Source: Hyphomonadaceae bacterium JAD_PAG50586_4 (lineage in GTDB: Bacteria > Pseudomonadota > Alphaproteobacteria > Caulobacterales > Aquidulcibacteraceae). From it: 64,000 nt of DNA. Under the pieces are notes generated by a model. It was not told the origin of the DNA. It saw only the letters and a program-made list of their open reading frames with translations, and did no database searches. The stretch covers positions 1,054,001-1,118,000 of the forward strand of contig CP096134.1 of assembly GCA_023242925.1 (NCBI GenBank), read 5' to 3'. Made by a program: the position numbers and the translations under genes. Numbering within the stretch: the stretch's first letter is position 1; each line of letters begins with the position of its first letter. Positions 9,494-18,400 of this stretch are shown piece after piece.

Positions 9494-10023
9494 GCCTGAT
9501 GCAGCGTATGCGTCGGTTCGCTCGTGCAACGGGCGGTTTGGCCGCGCTCGAATTCGCGATCATTCTGCCGATGATGATATTTCTGTTGTTCGGCTCTATC
9601 GAGCTGATCGACATGGTGATCGCCAATCGTCGTGTTCAGAACGTCGCCGCTTCGGTGGCCGACGTGATTTCGCGCGATACCTCGGTCAGCGATGACGAGA
9701 TCACGGGCATCTGGCGGGCGACGGAAGTGCTCATGTACCCCGAGAGCGTGACGACGCTGCGCACCCGCGTATCGAGCATCAGCATCATCGACGAATCCAC
9801 CGCGCGCGTGGTGTGGAGCGAAGGTCATGGTTTGATGGCGCGTGGCGAAGACACGACGGTTGATCTGCCGGACCAAATGATGGTGCCGGGCACCAGCATC
9901 ATCTACGCCGAAACCGAGTTCGACTATGTGCCGGTGATCGGCATCCTGCAGACCAGCAATATGCGCATGATCCATGATGCGTATCGTCGTTCGCGTCTGA
10001 TCGATCCGATTCCGCGCGACTAG
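9490..10023 (+). CDS. Second TadE/TadF-type pseudopilin
   Basis: 177 residues with a basic leader, then GGLAALEFAIILPMMIFLLFGSIELIDMV, the TadE/TadF processing and membrane segment. A periplasmic domain of about 130 residues lacks Cys. It overlaps the preceding TadE gene by four bases. Two tandem TadE-like genes beside a Tad locus are usual; these lie on the opposite strand to the main operon. TadF is the best guess by position, but the family resemblance is mainly to the shared N-terminus. Confidence 0.85.
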   Translation: MSLMQRMRRFARATGGLAALEFAIILPMMIFLLFGSIELIDMVIANRRVQNVAASVADVISRDTSVSDDEITGIWRATEVLMYPESVTTLRTRVSSISIIDESTARVVWSEGHGLMARGEDTTVDLPDQMMVPGTSIIYAETEFDYVPVIGILQTSNMRMIHDAYRRSRLIDPIPRD

Positions 10024-10074
10024 GTCTGCGTTAGGGGCTCTTGACGGCGCGCGCTTTATGGCGATGCTCCCGCG

Positions 10075-11523
10075 ATGGAACAGCCTAAAACACCGATCGA
10101 AGCCGTCGATCTACTCGAACGCCTTTACGCGCGGGCCGTCAGCGCGCTCACCCAATCCATCAGCCGCTATGCCGAGACGGGCGTGCCGCCCACGCCGGAC
10201 GAACGCGCGCTTTTCCGTTATCCCGAACTGCGCGTCACATATCTGAGCGGCGGGCGCGTGCCGAAATTGTCGCGCGCCTACGGCCAGCTGATGTGGCCGG
10301 GCGAGTACGGGGTGACGATCACCCAGCCGGCGTATTTCCGGCGCTATCTGCTAGACCAGCTCGACTTGCTCGTCGCCGATTATGACGCAGAACTGAGCGT
10401 GCGCGTCTCCGGTTCGGAAATTCCGTATTCGTTCGTGCTCGACGCCGCCGGCGCCGCAGCGTTCGAAAATGTGCCGGCCGAAGATCTGGCGCGGCATTTT
10501 CCGGCGCCGCGCCTGACGCAAGTGGGGGATGCGGTCGTCGATGGTTTGCGCATCGAGCGTCTCGACGGGATGCGGCCGCTGGCCTTGTTTGATGCGCCGC
10601 GCATCGATTATTCGCTGAAGCGCATTCAACATTATACCGGCGCGCCGTGGAGCGATGTGCAGCCGTGGATCTTGTTCACGAACTACCAGCGTTACGTGGA
10701 AGAGTTCGTGCGCTGGGCCGCGGCCGCAGTGAAAGACGGCCCGAAAGGGTGGGCGCTCTCGTGCCCTGGCAATGTGTTGATCGAAAGCGGCGATCCGGAT
10801 GCGCAAGCCAAGGCGCTCGATGCGCCGTGGCGCAAATATCAGATGCCGGCTTATCATTTGAAGACGCCCGATAGCGACGGCGTCACGCTGGTAAACATAG
10901 GTGTTGGCCCGTCGAACGCCAAGACGATCACGGATCACCTTGCGGTGCTGCGGCCCCATTGCTGGCTGATGATCGGCCATTGCGGCGGGCTTCGTCACAC
11001 GCAACGCATCGGTGATTACGTGCTGGCGCACGCGTATCTACGGCGCGACAAAATTCTCGACGATCGCGTGCCGCTCGAAATACCGATCCCGGCGATCGCG
11101 GAGATTCAGATCGCCCTGCAGCAAGCTGCGACGGCGATTGTCGGCGGCGATGATAAGGAAGAGCTGCGCCGGCGTTTGCGCACCGGCACGGTCGTCTCGT
11201 ACGCGGATCGCAATTGGGAGCTGAACTACAATCAAGAGCGGCAGCTGCTGAGCCAGTCGCGTGCGGTCGCGGTGGATATGGAGAGCGCCTGCATCGCGAC
11301 GCAAGGCTTCCGGCTGCGCGTGCCGTACGGCGTACTGCTTTGCATCTCCGACAAGCCTGCGCACGGCGAGATCAAACTGCCTGGCGTTTCCGATCGCTTT
11401 TATGACAGCGCGATCGGCGGGCACTTGCGGATCGGCTTAGAGACGATCGCGCTCTTGAAACAGAACCGCGATCGGTTGCACTCGCGCAAGCTGCGCGCGT
11501 TCGACGAGCCGCCGTTCCGGTAG
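10075..11523 (+). CDS. amn: AMP nucleosidase
   Basis: 482 residues, the normal length for Amn. An N-terminal AMP nucleosidase domain (SGGRVPKLSRAYGQLMWPGEYG, TQPAYFRRYLLDQL) precedes a C-terminal phosphorylase-like domain with GHCGGLRHTQRIGDYVLAHAY and VDMESACIATQGFRLRVPYG. It hydrolyses AMP to adenine and ribose 5-phosphate in the cytoplasm and buffers the adenylate pool. A TTGACG-like element lies about 35 bases before the ATG. Confidence 0.96.
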   Translation: MEQPKTPIEAVDLLERLYARAVSALTQSISRYAETGVPPTPDERALFRYPELRVTYLSGGRVPKLSRAYGQLMWPGEYGVTITQPAYFRRYLLDQLDLLVADYDAELSVRVSGSEIPYSFVLDAAGAAAFENVPAEDLARHFPAPRLTQVGDAVVDGLRIERLDGMRPLALFDAPRIDYSLKRIQHYTGAPWSDVQPWILFTNYQRYVEEFVRWAAAAVKDGPKGWALSCPGNVLIESGDPDAQAKALDAPWRKYQMPAYHLKTPDSDGVTLVNIGVGPSNAKTITDHLAVLRPHCWLMIGHCGGLRHTQRIGDYVLAHAYLRRDKILDDRVPLEIPIPAIAEIQIALQQAATAIVGGDDKEELRRRLRTGTVVSYADRNWELNYNQERQLLSQSRAVAVDMESACIATQGFRLRVPYGVLLCISDKPAHGEIKLPGVSDRFYDSAIGGHLRIGLETIALLKQNRDRLHSRKLRAFDEPPFR

Positions 11524-11535
11524 GGGCTAGGTTTT

Positions 11536-11597
11536 CGGGGGTTAGGGCAGCGGGCCGCATTGCATCCCTAAGCCCCAATCCCTAATCCCTAAGCCCC
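11536..11597. repeat. Telomere-like CCCTAA-type inverted repeat, copy 1
   Basis: The gap between amn and the phosphatase gene carries GGGGTTAGGG on one side and several CCCTAAGCCCC / CCCTAATCCC units on the other. They can pair into a stem and end at the phosphatase start codon. The same unit recurs at 33.05–33.13 kb before hisS. Confidence 0.7.
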
Positions 11598-12377
11598 ATG
11601 AGCCATGACCGCCTTATCCCGTTCGACCGCGTTTTGAATTTCCGTGATTTTGGCGGCTATGACACCGCCGACGGCGCGCGGGTGTCGCGGGGCAAGCTCT
11701 ATCGCTCGGCCGCCTTCAGTGACGCGACGGAAGCGGATGTCGAGCGGCTGCACGCGATGGGCATTCGCTTCATGGTCGATCTGCGCCGTCCGGAGGAGCG
11801 CAATCGCGAACCTAATCGTTGGCCCGGCGATCGCGCGCGTGTGATCATCAACAATGAAGGCCCCCAGGATGGCCTGCCGCCGCATCTGCAAGCCTTGATG
11901 CAGGACGACATCACGCCGGCGAGTGTGACGAGCTACATGCACATGCTCTATCGCGAGTTCGCCTCGAACCCGCGCCACATCGATCTTTATCGCAATTGGT
12001 TTGCTGAGCTCGTTGAAGGCGGGCCGGGGCTTATTCATTGTGCCGCGGGCAAGGACCGCACCGGCTTGGGCTGTGCGTTGACTTTGATGGCGCTCGGTGT
12101 GCCGCAAGAGGCGGTGATCGCCGATTATGAATTCACCAACGCGGCGATCAATTTGGACGAGCGCCTGCACCACATCAAGGATCGCATGGAAGTGCGTCTG
12201 GGCCGCACGCTCGATCCGGAAGCGTTAAAGCCGATGCTTGGTGTGCGGGTGGAATATCTGCACACGGCGTTCGAGGCCATCGATGCGGAGTTTGGCTCGG
12301 CCCATGCGTACATGACCGATGTGCTGGGCCTGGGGGCGCCCGAGCGCGAAGCGCTGCGTACGAACTATTTGGACTAG
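11598..12377 (+). CDS. Tyrosine/serine protein phosphatase, Y_phosphatase3 family
   Basis: 259 residues. It opens with the family motif RVLNFRDFGGYDTADG and carries the CX5R catalytic loop HCAAGKDRTG near residue 155, where Cys is the nucleophile. The family includes MptpB-like phosphatases and lipid/phosphotyrosine phosphatases. The substrate cannot be told from the sequence. The ATG follows directly after the CCCTAA-type repeat, so its 5' leader probably folds. Confidence 0.9.
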   Translation: MSHDRLIPFDRVLNFRDFGGYDTADGARVSRGKLYRSAAFSDATEADVERLHAMGIRFMVDLRRPEERNREPNRWPGDRARVIINNEGPQDGLPPHLQALMQDDITPASVTSYMHMLYREFASNPRHIDLYRNWFAELVEGGPGLIHCAAGKDRTGLGCALTLMALGVPQEAVIADYEFTNAAINLDERLHHIKDRMEVRLGRTLDPEALKPMLGVRVEYLHTAFEAIDAEFGSAHAYMTDVLGLGAPEREALRTNYLD

Positions 12378-12388
12378 GCGCGCAGCGC

Positions 12389-12417
12389 TCGAAATGCCGG
12401 CCTGAAGCCGGCGCTCC
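12389..12417. repeat. Short GCCGGC palindrome
   Basis: GCCGGCCTGAAGCCGGC lies in the 44-base gap between the converging phosphatase and exoD genes. It resembles half of the larger palindromic element at 52,685–52,771. It may serve as a shared hairpin terminator, but no T-tract follows. Confidence 0.5.
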
Positions 12418-12421
12418 GAAC

Positions 12422-13066
12422 TTAGTTGAACAGTGTCTGCACCCATTCGAGGCCGTTGCTCAGTACGACGACGCTGACGCGGGCGCCGACATAGACGGAG
12501 AGCACCGACGCCAGTGCGGCCGGGATCGTCAGCAGCATGAGCACGCCGTCGCGCTGCAGCAGCGCAAGCGCTGTCATCGCCACGGTCATGCCGGGCGGCC
12601 AATTCGCGAACGGGATCGGCAAGATCAGGATCAGCGCCATCAAGAGCGTCTGCAGACCGATGAGGATGGTCGCGGGGAAGCGTGTGAGCACCTGCCAGCG
12701 CGGCTTGATCAAATATTCGATGCGCTTCAGCGGCGGGGTTGCAACACGCAACGTGTTGCGCAGGGCGGCGCAATCGACGCGCATCTCGCGCATGCCGCGT
12801 GGAATCCAAAGCCGGTGCGAGCCGAACACCAATTGCAGCGCCGGCGCCAGCATCAGAAAGCCGAAGATGGTGGAGATGCCGGGGATGTTCGGGATGCACA
12901 TCGGCAGCGCCAGCACCAAGAGCAGCACGCCGTGCGCGCGCAGATCGAGGCGATCGAGCAATTCGCCGACGCTGACGCTCTCGCCCGGGAACGCTTGGAC
13001 GAGGTCGTCCAAGAGGTCCGAAGCCGCGCGCGCGCTGGCATCGGTGGGGAGGGCGGTGCTGGTCAT
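12422..13066 (-). CDS. ExoD-family exopolysaccharide synthesis membrane protein
   Basis: About 214 residues from the ATG giving MTSTALP. The N-terminal segment (SDLLDDLVQAFPGESVSVGELLDRL) is followed by GVLLLVLALPMCIPNIPGIS, the ExoD signature, and four to five hydrophobic helices. ExoD was first linked to exopolysaccharide production and alkaline survival in rhizobia; its molecular activity is unknown. An in-frame ATG farther upstream (13,141) would add 25 basic residues and is less likely. Confidence 0.85.
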   Translation of the reverse strand: MTSTALPTDASARAASDLLDDLVQAFPGESVSVGELLDRLDLRAHGVLLLVLALPMCIPNIPGISTIFGFLMLAPALQLVFGSHRLWIPRGMREMRVDCAALRNTLRVATPPLKRIEYLIKPRWQVLTRFPATILIGLQTLLMALILILPIPFANWPPGMTVAMTALALLQRDGVLMLLTIPAALASVLSVYVGARVSVVVLSNGLEWVQTLFN

Positions 13067-13167
13067 TTCGCTGATATGCAGCGTCACATGGGGCGCCGGC
13101 AGGATTTTGGCTAGGTGCTTGCGACGTTCAGACGTCATCAACCATACCGGCGTACTGCCATTACCTT

Positions 13168-13650
13168 ATGCGCTCCGCTCCGCATCTTGCCGCTCTTGGC
13201 CTGGCCCTTGCGGCCGCCGGTTGCGCCGGCTCGGAGCCGCCTGCCGAATTGTCGGGTCTTTGGAGCGCAGGACCGGCCGCGTGCGAGGCGGGCGTTGGCG
13301 TACGTTTCGGCGCCGATGCGATCGAAGTGGCGTATGAGCGGCAAACAGAGACGCTGTTCGACAACCCGCGCTATGAGGTTGAGCGGGCCGGCGACAATTT
13401 CCGTATTCGTATCACCTACGATCTGCCGCGTGTGGCGGGTGGGACGCGTACGGTCGGCGCGCATGGCGTCGTCGTGCTGATGCGCACCAATGACGGACGC
13501 ATCGCGCCGGAAATGCACAATCTTGTGGATGGGCGCACAGGTGCTGCGCGGACGCGGATCGTCGATGACCCTGCGGTCACGGCGCTTTCGTTGCAGCCGT
13601 GCGGGGCGCATCCGTGGCGCGAGGGCCTGCGCGGGCGGCTCAATTCATAG
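13168..13650 (+). CDS. Small lipoprotein of unknown function
   Basis: 160 residues with a lipoprotein signal peptide (LALAAAGCAGSEPP; the Cys is the likely lipidation site). The mature domain, rich in beta-strand-like stretches, has no motif I recognise. It is divergent from exoD and followed closely by a terminator. It is a real gene by signal peptide and codon pattern; function not assigned. Confidence 0.75.
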   Translation: MRSAPHLAALGLALAAAGCAGSEPPAELSGLWSAGPAACEAGVGVRFGADAIEVAYERQTETLFDNPRYEVERAGDNFRIRITYDLPRVAGGTRTVGAHGVVVLMRTNDGRIAPEMHNLVDGRTGAARTRIVDDPAVTALSLQPCGAHPWREGLRGRLNS

Positions 13651-13652
13651 AA

Positions 13653-13687
13653 AAACCGCCGGCTTTCACCGGCGGCTCTCCGTTTTG
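13653..13687 (+). terminator. Hairpin terminator between convergent genes
   Basis: CCGCCGG–CTTTCA–CCGGCGG followed by CTCTCCGTTTT, starting only a few bases after the lipoprotein stop. An A-rich stretch (GAAAAA) on the other side lets it act for the minus-strand gene as well. Confidence 0.75.
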
Positions 13688-13703
13688 CCCGGGCTGAGGG
13701 CGA

Positions 13704-14042
13704 TTAGTTCGCGGCTTGTTGCGTGATGGGTGCAGCGTCGCCGTTGCAGCGTGCGAGTTCGTCAGCGGAGAGTTCGCCGCCTTCGGGGCCGTAGGCGACG
13801 ACGCGGGCGCCGGCTTCACGCACGAACTGGCGGCAGGCGCGAACACTGGCGGCGTGCTGCGCGCGGGCGCGGCAGGTGTCGCCTTCGCAGGTCCAGATCG
13901 TGTTTTGCGTGATGTATTGCGTGCGCTCGGCGACCGGCGCGTCGAGCTTCACGGTGAAAACGCCCGCGTCGCGGGCGTAGGCCGCGCCAACGAGGGCGGT
14001 CGAAGCGAGCGCCGCCACGATGACGGATTTGATGATGTTCAT
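13704..14042 (-). CDS. CC_3452-family small secreted protein
   Basis: 112 residues with a cleaved signal peptide ending VGAAYA. The mature domain reads VFTVKLDAPVAERTQYI, IWTCEGDTCRAR and SVRACRQFVREAGARV, closely matching the uncharacterised CC_3452 family common in Caulobacterales. The Cys residues of the WTCEGDTC block and the later ACRQF/RCN Cys suggest periplasmic disulfides. Its presence is one reason for the Caulobacterales assignment. Confidence 0.85.
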   Translation of the reverse strand: MNIIKSVIVAALASTALVGAAYARDAGVFTVKLDAPVAERTQYITQNTIWTCEGDTCRARAQHAASVRACRQFVREAGARVVAYGPEGGELSADELARCNGDAAPITQQAAN

Positions 14043-14315
14043 GAGCGATTACCCCTGGTGATCGCGCTTCTGGGGAGGAGCGCAGCGTCACAATGCCGGG
14101 TCGCGTGGAGACTGACAAGAGAAAATTGAAGAAAGCGAAAAATATTCATTGGATAGTTATTGCGGGCGCGTAAGGCGCTGGCGTAACCCCGCGTCTGGGT
14201 GACCAACATGGTTAAAAAAGCCATCCGAACTTCGTGAGACTGCGCTAGTAAAGGCGTCTGCAGCGGTGCGAGCCAGGGGATGGCGCGCGCGGGACAAGCG
14301 GAGGGGTGGTCGACC

Positions 14316-15446
14316 ATGACTTTGTACAAGTTCGGCGTGGGCGTGGTGCTCGCAGTGGCGATGACGGGCGTGCTGACAATGAGCGCGCTGGTGTTCAGTT
14401 CGCGCGATTTCCAATTTGGCGTGGCGCAGATCTCGCCGTCGACAAACGGCTTGATCTCGTTTGCGCAGCTTGAAGAGGTCGATCGCCAGGTGCAGCAGAT
14501 TGAGGCGGAATCGGCGGGGCCGCGCGGCGAGCAGCTGCAAGTCGAACAACAAATCGCAACGCTCGATGCCGAGACACAAACGGCGGAAGCGAATGCGAAC
14601 GACGCGCGCGCGGCGATGGTAGGTGCTATTGCTGAGCTTGAAACGCGCGCGAGTGTCGCGACCGCCGAGAGCGCGGCAGCGGATATGAGCGCGCAAGGCT
14701 TGTCGCAACGGATCAATTCGTTGGCGCAGCGCCCGGGCTTGGCGCCGGCGGATCAACAAGGCGTGGCGCAGCTGCAATCGCAAGTGCAGCAGCTGGCCAG
14801 CCAAGAAGAAGGCTTGGACGATCGCGGCGCCGAGCGCGCGCAATTGGTGGCGCGTCAGCGCCTGGTGTCAGGGCAAGTCGCGGAGGCGAACCGCCGCGTG
14901 TTCGCGCTGCAGCAGACGGTGGTGCCGGACTATGAGCATTTCACGCGCGTGCGCGGCGAAGCGCATGCGTTGGCGGCGATGAGCCCGTTGGGCGTGAGCG
15001 CGTTTTTGGCGCAGGGGCATCCGGCTTTGCTGTCGACGGTGCTGGTGTTGTTGATGGGGGCGCTGGGCTCGTTGCTCTATCTCTTCCCGGCATATCTCAA
15101 CCGCGCCGAGCCGGTGACGATGGCGGAGATCGTGGTGCGCCTGATCTTCGGCATGTGCGCCGCACTCGCGTTCTACGTGTTGGCGAACGCGGCGATCGCG
15201 GGCTTCTCGATTGCGTCCTCGGTGCAGCAGGCGACGACGTCGTCGATGCTCAATCCGTTCACGGTGTCCTTGGTGGGGATCGTGGCGGGCGTGTTGTCGG
15301 AAGACATCGCCAAATGGATCCAGGATCGCGGCCGCGGGATATTCACCCAGGGCGGCGCGAGCGCGCCAGCGCCGAGCACAGCGGCTGCGCCTGCGTCATC
15401 GTCCTCGAACAACAACGATGACGGCCCGCCCGGCGGGGGCTCGTAA
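14316..15446 (+). CDS. Uncharacterised membrane protein with periplasmic coiled coil
   Basis: 376 residues. An N-terminal TM helix (VGVVLAVAMTGVLTMSALVF) is followed by about 180 residues of Gln/Glu/Ala-rich coiled coil (two blocks, about 45–130 and 155–210). Then come two to three TM helices (STVLVLLMGALGSLLYLF; LIFGMCAALAFYVLANAAIAGF; FTVSLVGIVAGVLSEDIA). A low-complexity Ala/Ser/Asn/Gly tail ends the protein. No enzymatic motif is seen. The start is the ATG before TLYKFG. It could be a scaffold or stress-linked envelope protein; function is unknown. Confidence 0.75.
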   Translation: MTLYKFGVGVVLAVAMTGVLTMSALVFSSRDFQFGVAQISPSTNGLISFAQLEEVDRQVQQIEAESAGPRGEQLQVEQQIATLDAETQTAEANANDARAAMVGAIAELETRASVATAESAAADMSAQGLSQRINSLAQRPGLAPADQQGVAQLQSQVQQLASQEEGLDDRGAERAQLVARQRLVSGQVAEANRRVFALQQTVVPDYEHFTRVRGEAHALAAMSPLGVSAFLAQGHPALLSTVLVLLMGALGSLLYLFPAYLNRAEPVTMAEIVVRLIFGMCAALAFYVLANAAIAGFSIASSVQQATTSSMLNPFTVSLVGIVAGVLSEDIAKWIQDRGRGIFTQGGASAPAPSTAAAPASSSSNNNDDGPPGGGS

Positions 15447-15558
15447 ACAATCAGGCCATTTCCTGAGCTAAAGCGCGTCAGCACAGCGCGCCTCGGGCTC
15501 TTTCGCATGCGCGAAGGGGCGTCTAGGGTGCGCGCCGAAAACACTTGAGGAGACGCCG

Positions 15559-16749
15559 ATGGGCCGCGCAGTTATCGTTTCTTATGCTCGTACGGGCCTC
15601 GCCAAATCGGGTCGGGGTGGGTTCAACGACACGCATGGCGCGACCATGACCGGCCACGCGATCAAGCACGCGGTGGCGCGCTCGAAGCTCGATCCGGCCG
15701 AGATCGAAGACGTGGTGATCGGCTGCGGCGCGCCTGAAGGCGCGACCGGCAACAATATCGCGCGCCTTTCCCTGATCCGCGCCGGCCTGCCGGTGACCAC
15801 GTCGGGCGCCACGATCAACCGCTTCTGCTCGTCGGGTCTGCAAGCGATCGCGCAAGCTTCGCACTACATCATGAACGAAGGCGCGAAGGCCGCGATCGGC
15901 GGCGGCGTTGAATCGATTTCTCTGGTGCAAATGAGTGGTCAGTCGAACCGCTATCGCATCACCGAAGAAGAGCTGATGAAGACCAAGCCCGAACTTTGGA
16001 TGGCGATGATCGAAACCGCCGACATCGTGGCCAAACGTTACAATGTGGCGCGCGATTATCAGGACGAATATTCGCTGCGCTCGCAACAGCGCATCGCTGC
16101 GGCGCAAGCCGCTGGCTTGTTCAACGATGAAATCGTGCCGATGCCGACCAAGATGAAAGTGGTCGACAAGGAAACCAAGGCCGAGAGCTTTGTCGATTAC
16201 GTCGTCACCAAGGACGAGTGCAATCGCGCTGACACGACGCTCGAGGGCTTGGCCTCGCTGCAGCCGGTGCGCGGCCCGGGCAATTCCGTCACCGCCGGCA
16301 ACGCGAGCCAACTTTCAGATGGCGCCGCGGCCGTTGTGCTGATGGACGAGAAGGAAGCCGAAAAGCGCGGGCTGGAGCCGCTTGGCCTGTTCAAGGGCTT
16401 TGCCGTTGCGGGCTGCGAGCCGGACGAAATGGGCATCGGCCCGGTGTTCGCCGTGCCGCGTCTGCTCGAGCGCCAAGGCCTCAAGGTTGATGACATCGAC
16501 CTTTGGGAGCTCAACGAAGCGTTCGCGTCGCAATGCCTCTATTCGCGCGATCGCCTCGGCATCGACCCGGAAAAGTACAACGTCAATGGCGGCTCGATCG
16601 CCATCGGCCACCCGTTCGGCATGACCGGCGCGCGTCTCGTCGGCCACGTGCTGCTCGAAGGCCGTCGCCGCAAGGCTAAGCACGCTGTCGTGACGATGTG
16701 CATCGGCGGCGGTATGGGCGCCGCAGGCCTATTTGAGATTTTTGATTGA
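15559..16749 (+). CDS. Acetyl-CoA C-acyltransferase (thiolase)
   Basis: 396 residues, typical thiolase length. The nucleophile Cys lies in [14 protein letters not shown] (about residue 93), the His motif in [17 protein letters not shown] (about 350), and the second catalytic Cys in [13 protein letters not shown] at the C-terminus. The enzyme cleaves or condenses acyl-CoA with acetyl-CoA. The sequence type fits a FadA-like fatty-acid degradation thiolase better than PhaA, but that is not certain. GAGGAGA precedes the ATG. Confidence 0.95.
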   Translation: MGRAVIVSYARTGLAKSGRGGFNDTHGATMTGHAIKHAVARSKLDPAEIEDVVIGCGAPEGATGNNIARLSLIRAGLPVTTSGATINRFCSSGLQAIAQASHYIMNEGAKAAIGGGVESISLVQMSGQSNRYRITEEELMKTKPELWMAMIETADIVAKRYNVARDYQDEYSLRSQQRIAAAQAAGLFNDEIVPMPTKMKVVDKETKAESFVDYVVTKDECNRADTTLEGLASLQPVRGPGNSVTAGNASQLSDGAAAVVLMDEKEAEKRGLEPLGLFKGFAVAGCEPDEMGIGPVFAVPRLLERQGLKVDDIDLWELNEAFASQCLYSRDRLGIDPEKYNVNGGSIAIGHPFGMTGARLVGHVLLEGRRRKAKHAVVTMCIGGGMGAAGLFEIFD

Positions 16750-16868
16750 GAGCAGAGTAGCGGCGCCCATGATTTTGATTGGGGAAATCGCCTTGCGATT
16801 TCGGAGGGGCGCTGCTGGCTTGTTCGAAGTGTTCAGCAAAGAGCTGAGCACTGAAGGGGGCGCGTGAG

Positions 16869-17480
16869 ATGAAGCGGATAATCCTCGCCAGCGTGGCGGC
16901 TCTTGGCTTGGCGTTGGCTGGGTGCGGCCAACAGCAACAAGCGCCGACAAGCGGCGAGGAAAGTCAGACCGTCACGGCGCCCACGATCAACACCAATATC
17001 GGTCCTGACGGCGCTGCGGGCATTTCCACCGCGCTGTCTATGGACGTCGCGAGCGTGCGCGCGGCGGCGCCGCTTTACGATGTGGCGCCGGTCGAAGACC
17101 AAATCGAAGGCCAGCCCTTCACGGCGATCACGCTCTCAACCGGCGGGCAGGAAGTGTTTCGCTTGCTGCCGAATGCGGACGGTCGCCACGTCCATGCGAT
17201 CGTGACCAATTCGGTGCGCGCTAAGGGCCCAACCCAAGAGAGCGTGGGTTCGGCGCGCTTTGCCGTGGCGCCGCCGGAACAGGTGGAATTTTGCTTGTCG
17301 GAATTCGTCGATGGCGCGGCGGGTTTTGCCTGTTCCACGGCCGAGGACGGCAATTTCTGGCGCGTCTATAAAGTGCCGGAGGGCTATGACGGCCCAAGTG
17401 ATCCGTTTGACGCGATCGATCCCGACGTGCTGCACGATTCCGTGCTGGTCGAAATGCGCTGGATCGCGCCGCGTGTTTAA
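16869..17480 (+). CDS. Lipoprotein of unknown function
   Basis: 203 residues. The signal peptide ends in the lipobox LALAGCGQ, followed by a Gln/Thr-rich linker. The mature domain (about 45–203) contains DVAPVEDQIEGQPFTAITLSTGGQEVF, a pattern of an outer-membrane or periplasmic lipoprotein, and two Cys residues (EFCLSE, FACSTA) that may form a disulfide. No family is assigned with confidence. It lies between the thiolase gene and the convergent 17.5–18.2 kb pair. Confidence 0.75.
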   Translation: MKRIILASVAALGLALAGCGQQQQAPTSGEESQTVTAPTINTNIGPDGAAGISTALSMDVASVRAAAPLYDVAPVEDQIEGQPFTAITLSTGGQEVFRLLPNADGRHVHAIVTNSVRAKGPTQESVGSARFAVAPPEQVEFCLSEFVDGAAGFACSTAEDGNFWRVYKVPEGYDGPSDPFDAIDPDVLHDSVLVEMRWIAPRV

Positions 17481-17486
17481 GCGCTG

Positions 17487-17729
17487 CTACTCAGCTATTT
17501 TATGCACGCTCGAAGCGGTGGCGACGCGTGCGCCGGTGGCGACGAAGAGTTCGGCTTCCACGAACATGAGCGTGCGTGTTTGACGCGCGACGCGGGCGCG
17601 GATTTCACCGGGGCCGGCGTCGTCGGTCAGCGTTACTTCCATCGACACCAATTTCGCGCCGGCGCGTTCGGCGCGCGCGGCGGCGTCCAGCGCCTCGGCA
17701 AATTGCGCGGCGATCTGCGCTTCGCTCAT
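17487..17729 (-). CDS. Small protein translationally coupled to pyrophosphatase
   Basis: 80 residues. A helix (AAQFAEALDAAARAERAGAKLV) is followed by beta-rich sequence VTLTDDAGPGEIRARVARQTRTLMFVEAELFVATGARVATASSVHKI, which resembles the central strands of a hotdog (PaaI-like) thioesterase without its catalytic helix. The start ATG overlaps the ppa stop (ATGA). It could be a minimal acyl-binding protein; function not assigned. Confidence 0.6.
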   Translation of the reverse strand: MSEAQIAAQFAEALDAAARAERAGAKLVSMEVTLTDDAGPGEIRARVARQTRTLMFVEAELFVATGARVATASSVHKIAE

Positions 17730-18250
17730 TTCTTGCGCGCGATCGCTTGCATGATGCGCTCGTGCGCGACGTCGAGCGTCGCCCATTCGCCGACGCTGGC
17801 CATCTTGCCGGGTTCGAGATCCTTGTAGTGCGTGAAGAAGTGGCCGATCTGGGCCACGAGCAGCGGGGGCAAATCTTCGTGGGTCTTCACGTCGGCGTAA
17901 AAGGGGTTGAGCGCATCGACCGGCACGGCGAGGATTTTCTCGTCTTCACCTTTTTCGTCGCTCATCAGCAGCACGCCGACGGGGCGGGCGCGGATCACGG
18001 CGCCAGCGACCACCGGCATCGGCGTGACGACGAGAATGTCGATCGGGTCGCCGTCATCGCCGAGTGTGTTGGGGATGAAGCCGTAATTGCTTGGATAGAG
18101 CATCGAGGTGTGCAGGAAGCGGTCGACGAAGAGCGCACCGGACTTTTGGTCCAGCTCGTACTTCACCGGCAGACCGCCTTGCGGAATTTCGATGAAGGCG
18201 TTGACTTCGTGCGGCGGGTTGCGGCCGGGAGGGATAAATCGAACGTCCAT
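17726..18250 (-). CDS. ppa: Inorganic pyrophosphatase, family I
   Basis: 174 residues, normal for bacterial family I enzymes. Key blocks are KYELDQKSGALFVDRFL, YPSNYGFIPNTLGDDGDPIDILV (metal-binding acidic cluster) and the later KTHEDLPP and HFFTHYKDLEPGK. It hydrolyses PPi in the cytoplasm, driving nucleic-acid and aminoacyl-tRNA synthesis. Its stop overlaps the start of the downstream small gene. Confidence 0.97.
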   Translation of the reverse strand: MDVRFIPPGRNPPHEVNAFIEIPQGGLPVKYELDQKSGALFVDRFLHTSMLYPSNYGFIPNTLGDDGDPIDILVVTPMPVVAGAVIRARPVGVLLMSDEKGEDEKILAVPVDALNPFYADVKTHEDLPPLLVAQIGHFFTHYKDLEPGKMASVGEWATLDVAHERIMQAIARKK

Positions 18251-18272
18251 AGCGCCACCCTTTCAGAACTAT

Positions 18273-18375
18273 CGTCATCCCGGCCGACCGAAGGAGAGCC
18301 GGGACCCAGGAGGCGCCAAAGCGCGGTGCGTTGGCCCCGGGGTCCCGGATCGCGCTGCGCGCGCCCGGGATGACG
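18273..18375. repeat. Intergenic palindromic repeat (CGTCATCCCGG … CCGGGATGACG), copy 1
   Basis: About 103 bases with perfectly inverted ends (CGTCATCCCGG / CCGGGATGACG) and inner inverted blocks GCCGGGACCC / GGGGTCCCGG. It lies just upstream of ppa and downstream of the crotonase gene. A second copy is at 21,040–21,140. This is the dispersed palindrome type common between alphaproteobacterial genes. Confidence 0.85.
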
Positions 18376-18400
18376 GCGCTTAAAGCATCGGCGTGCTAAA

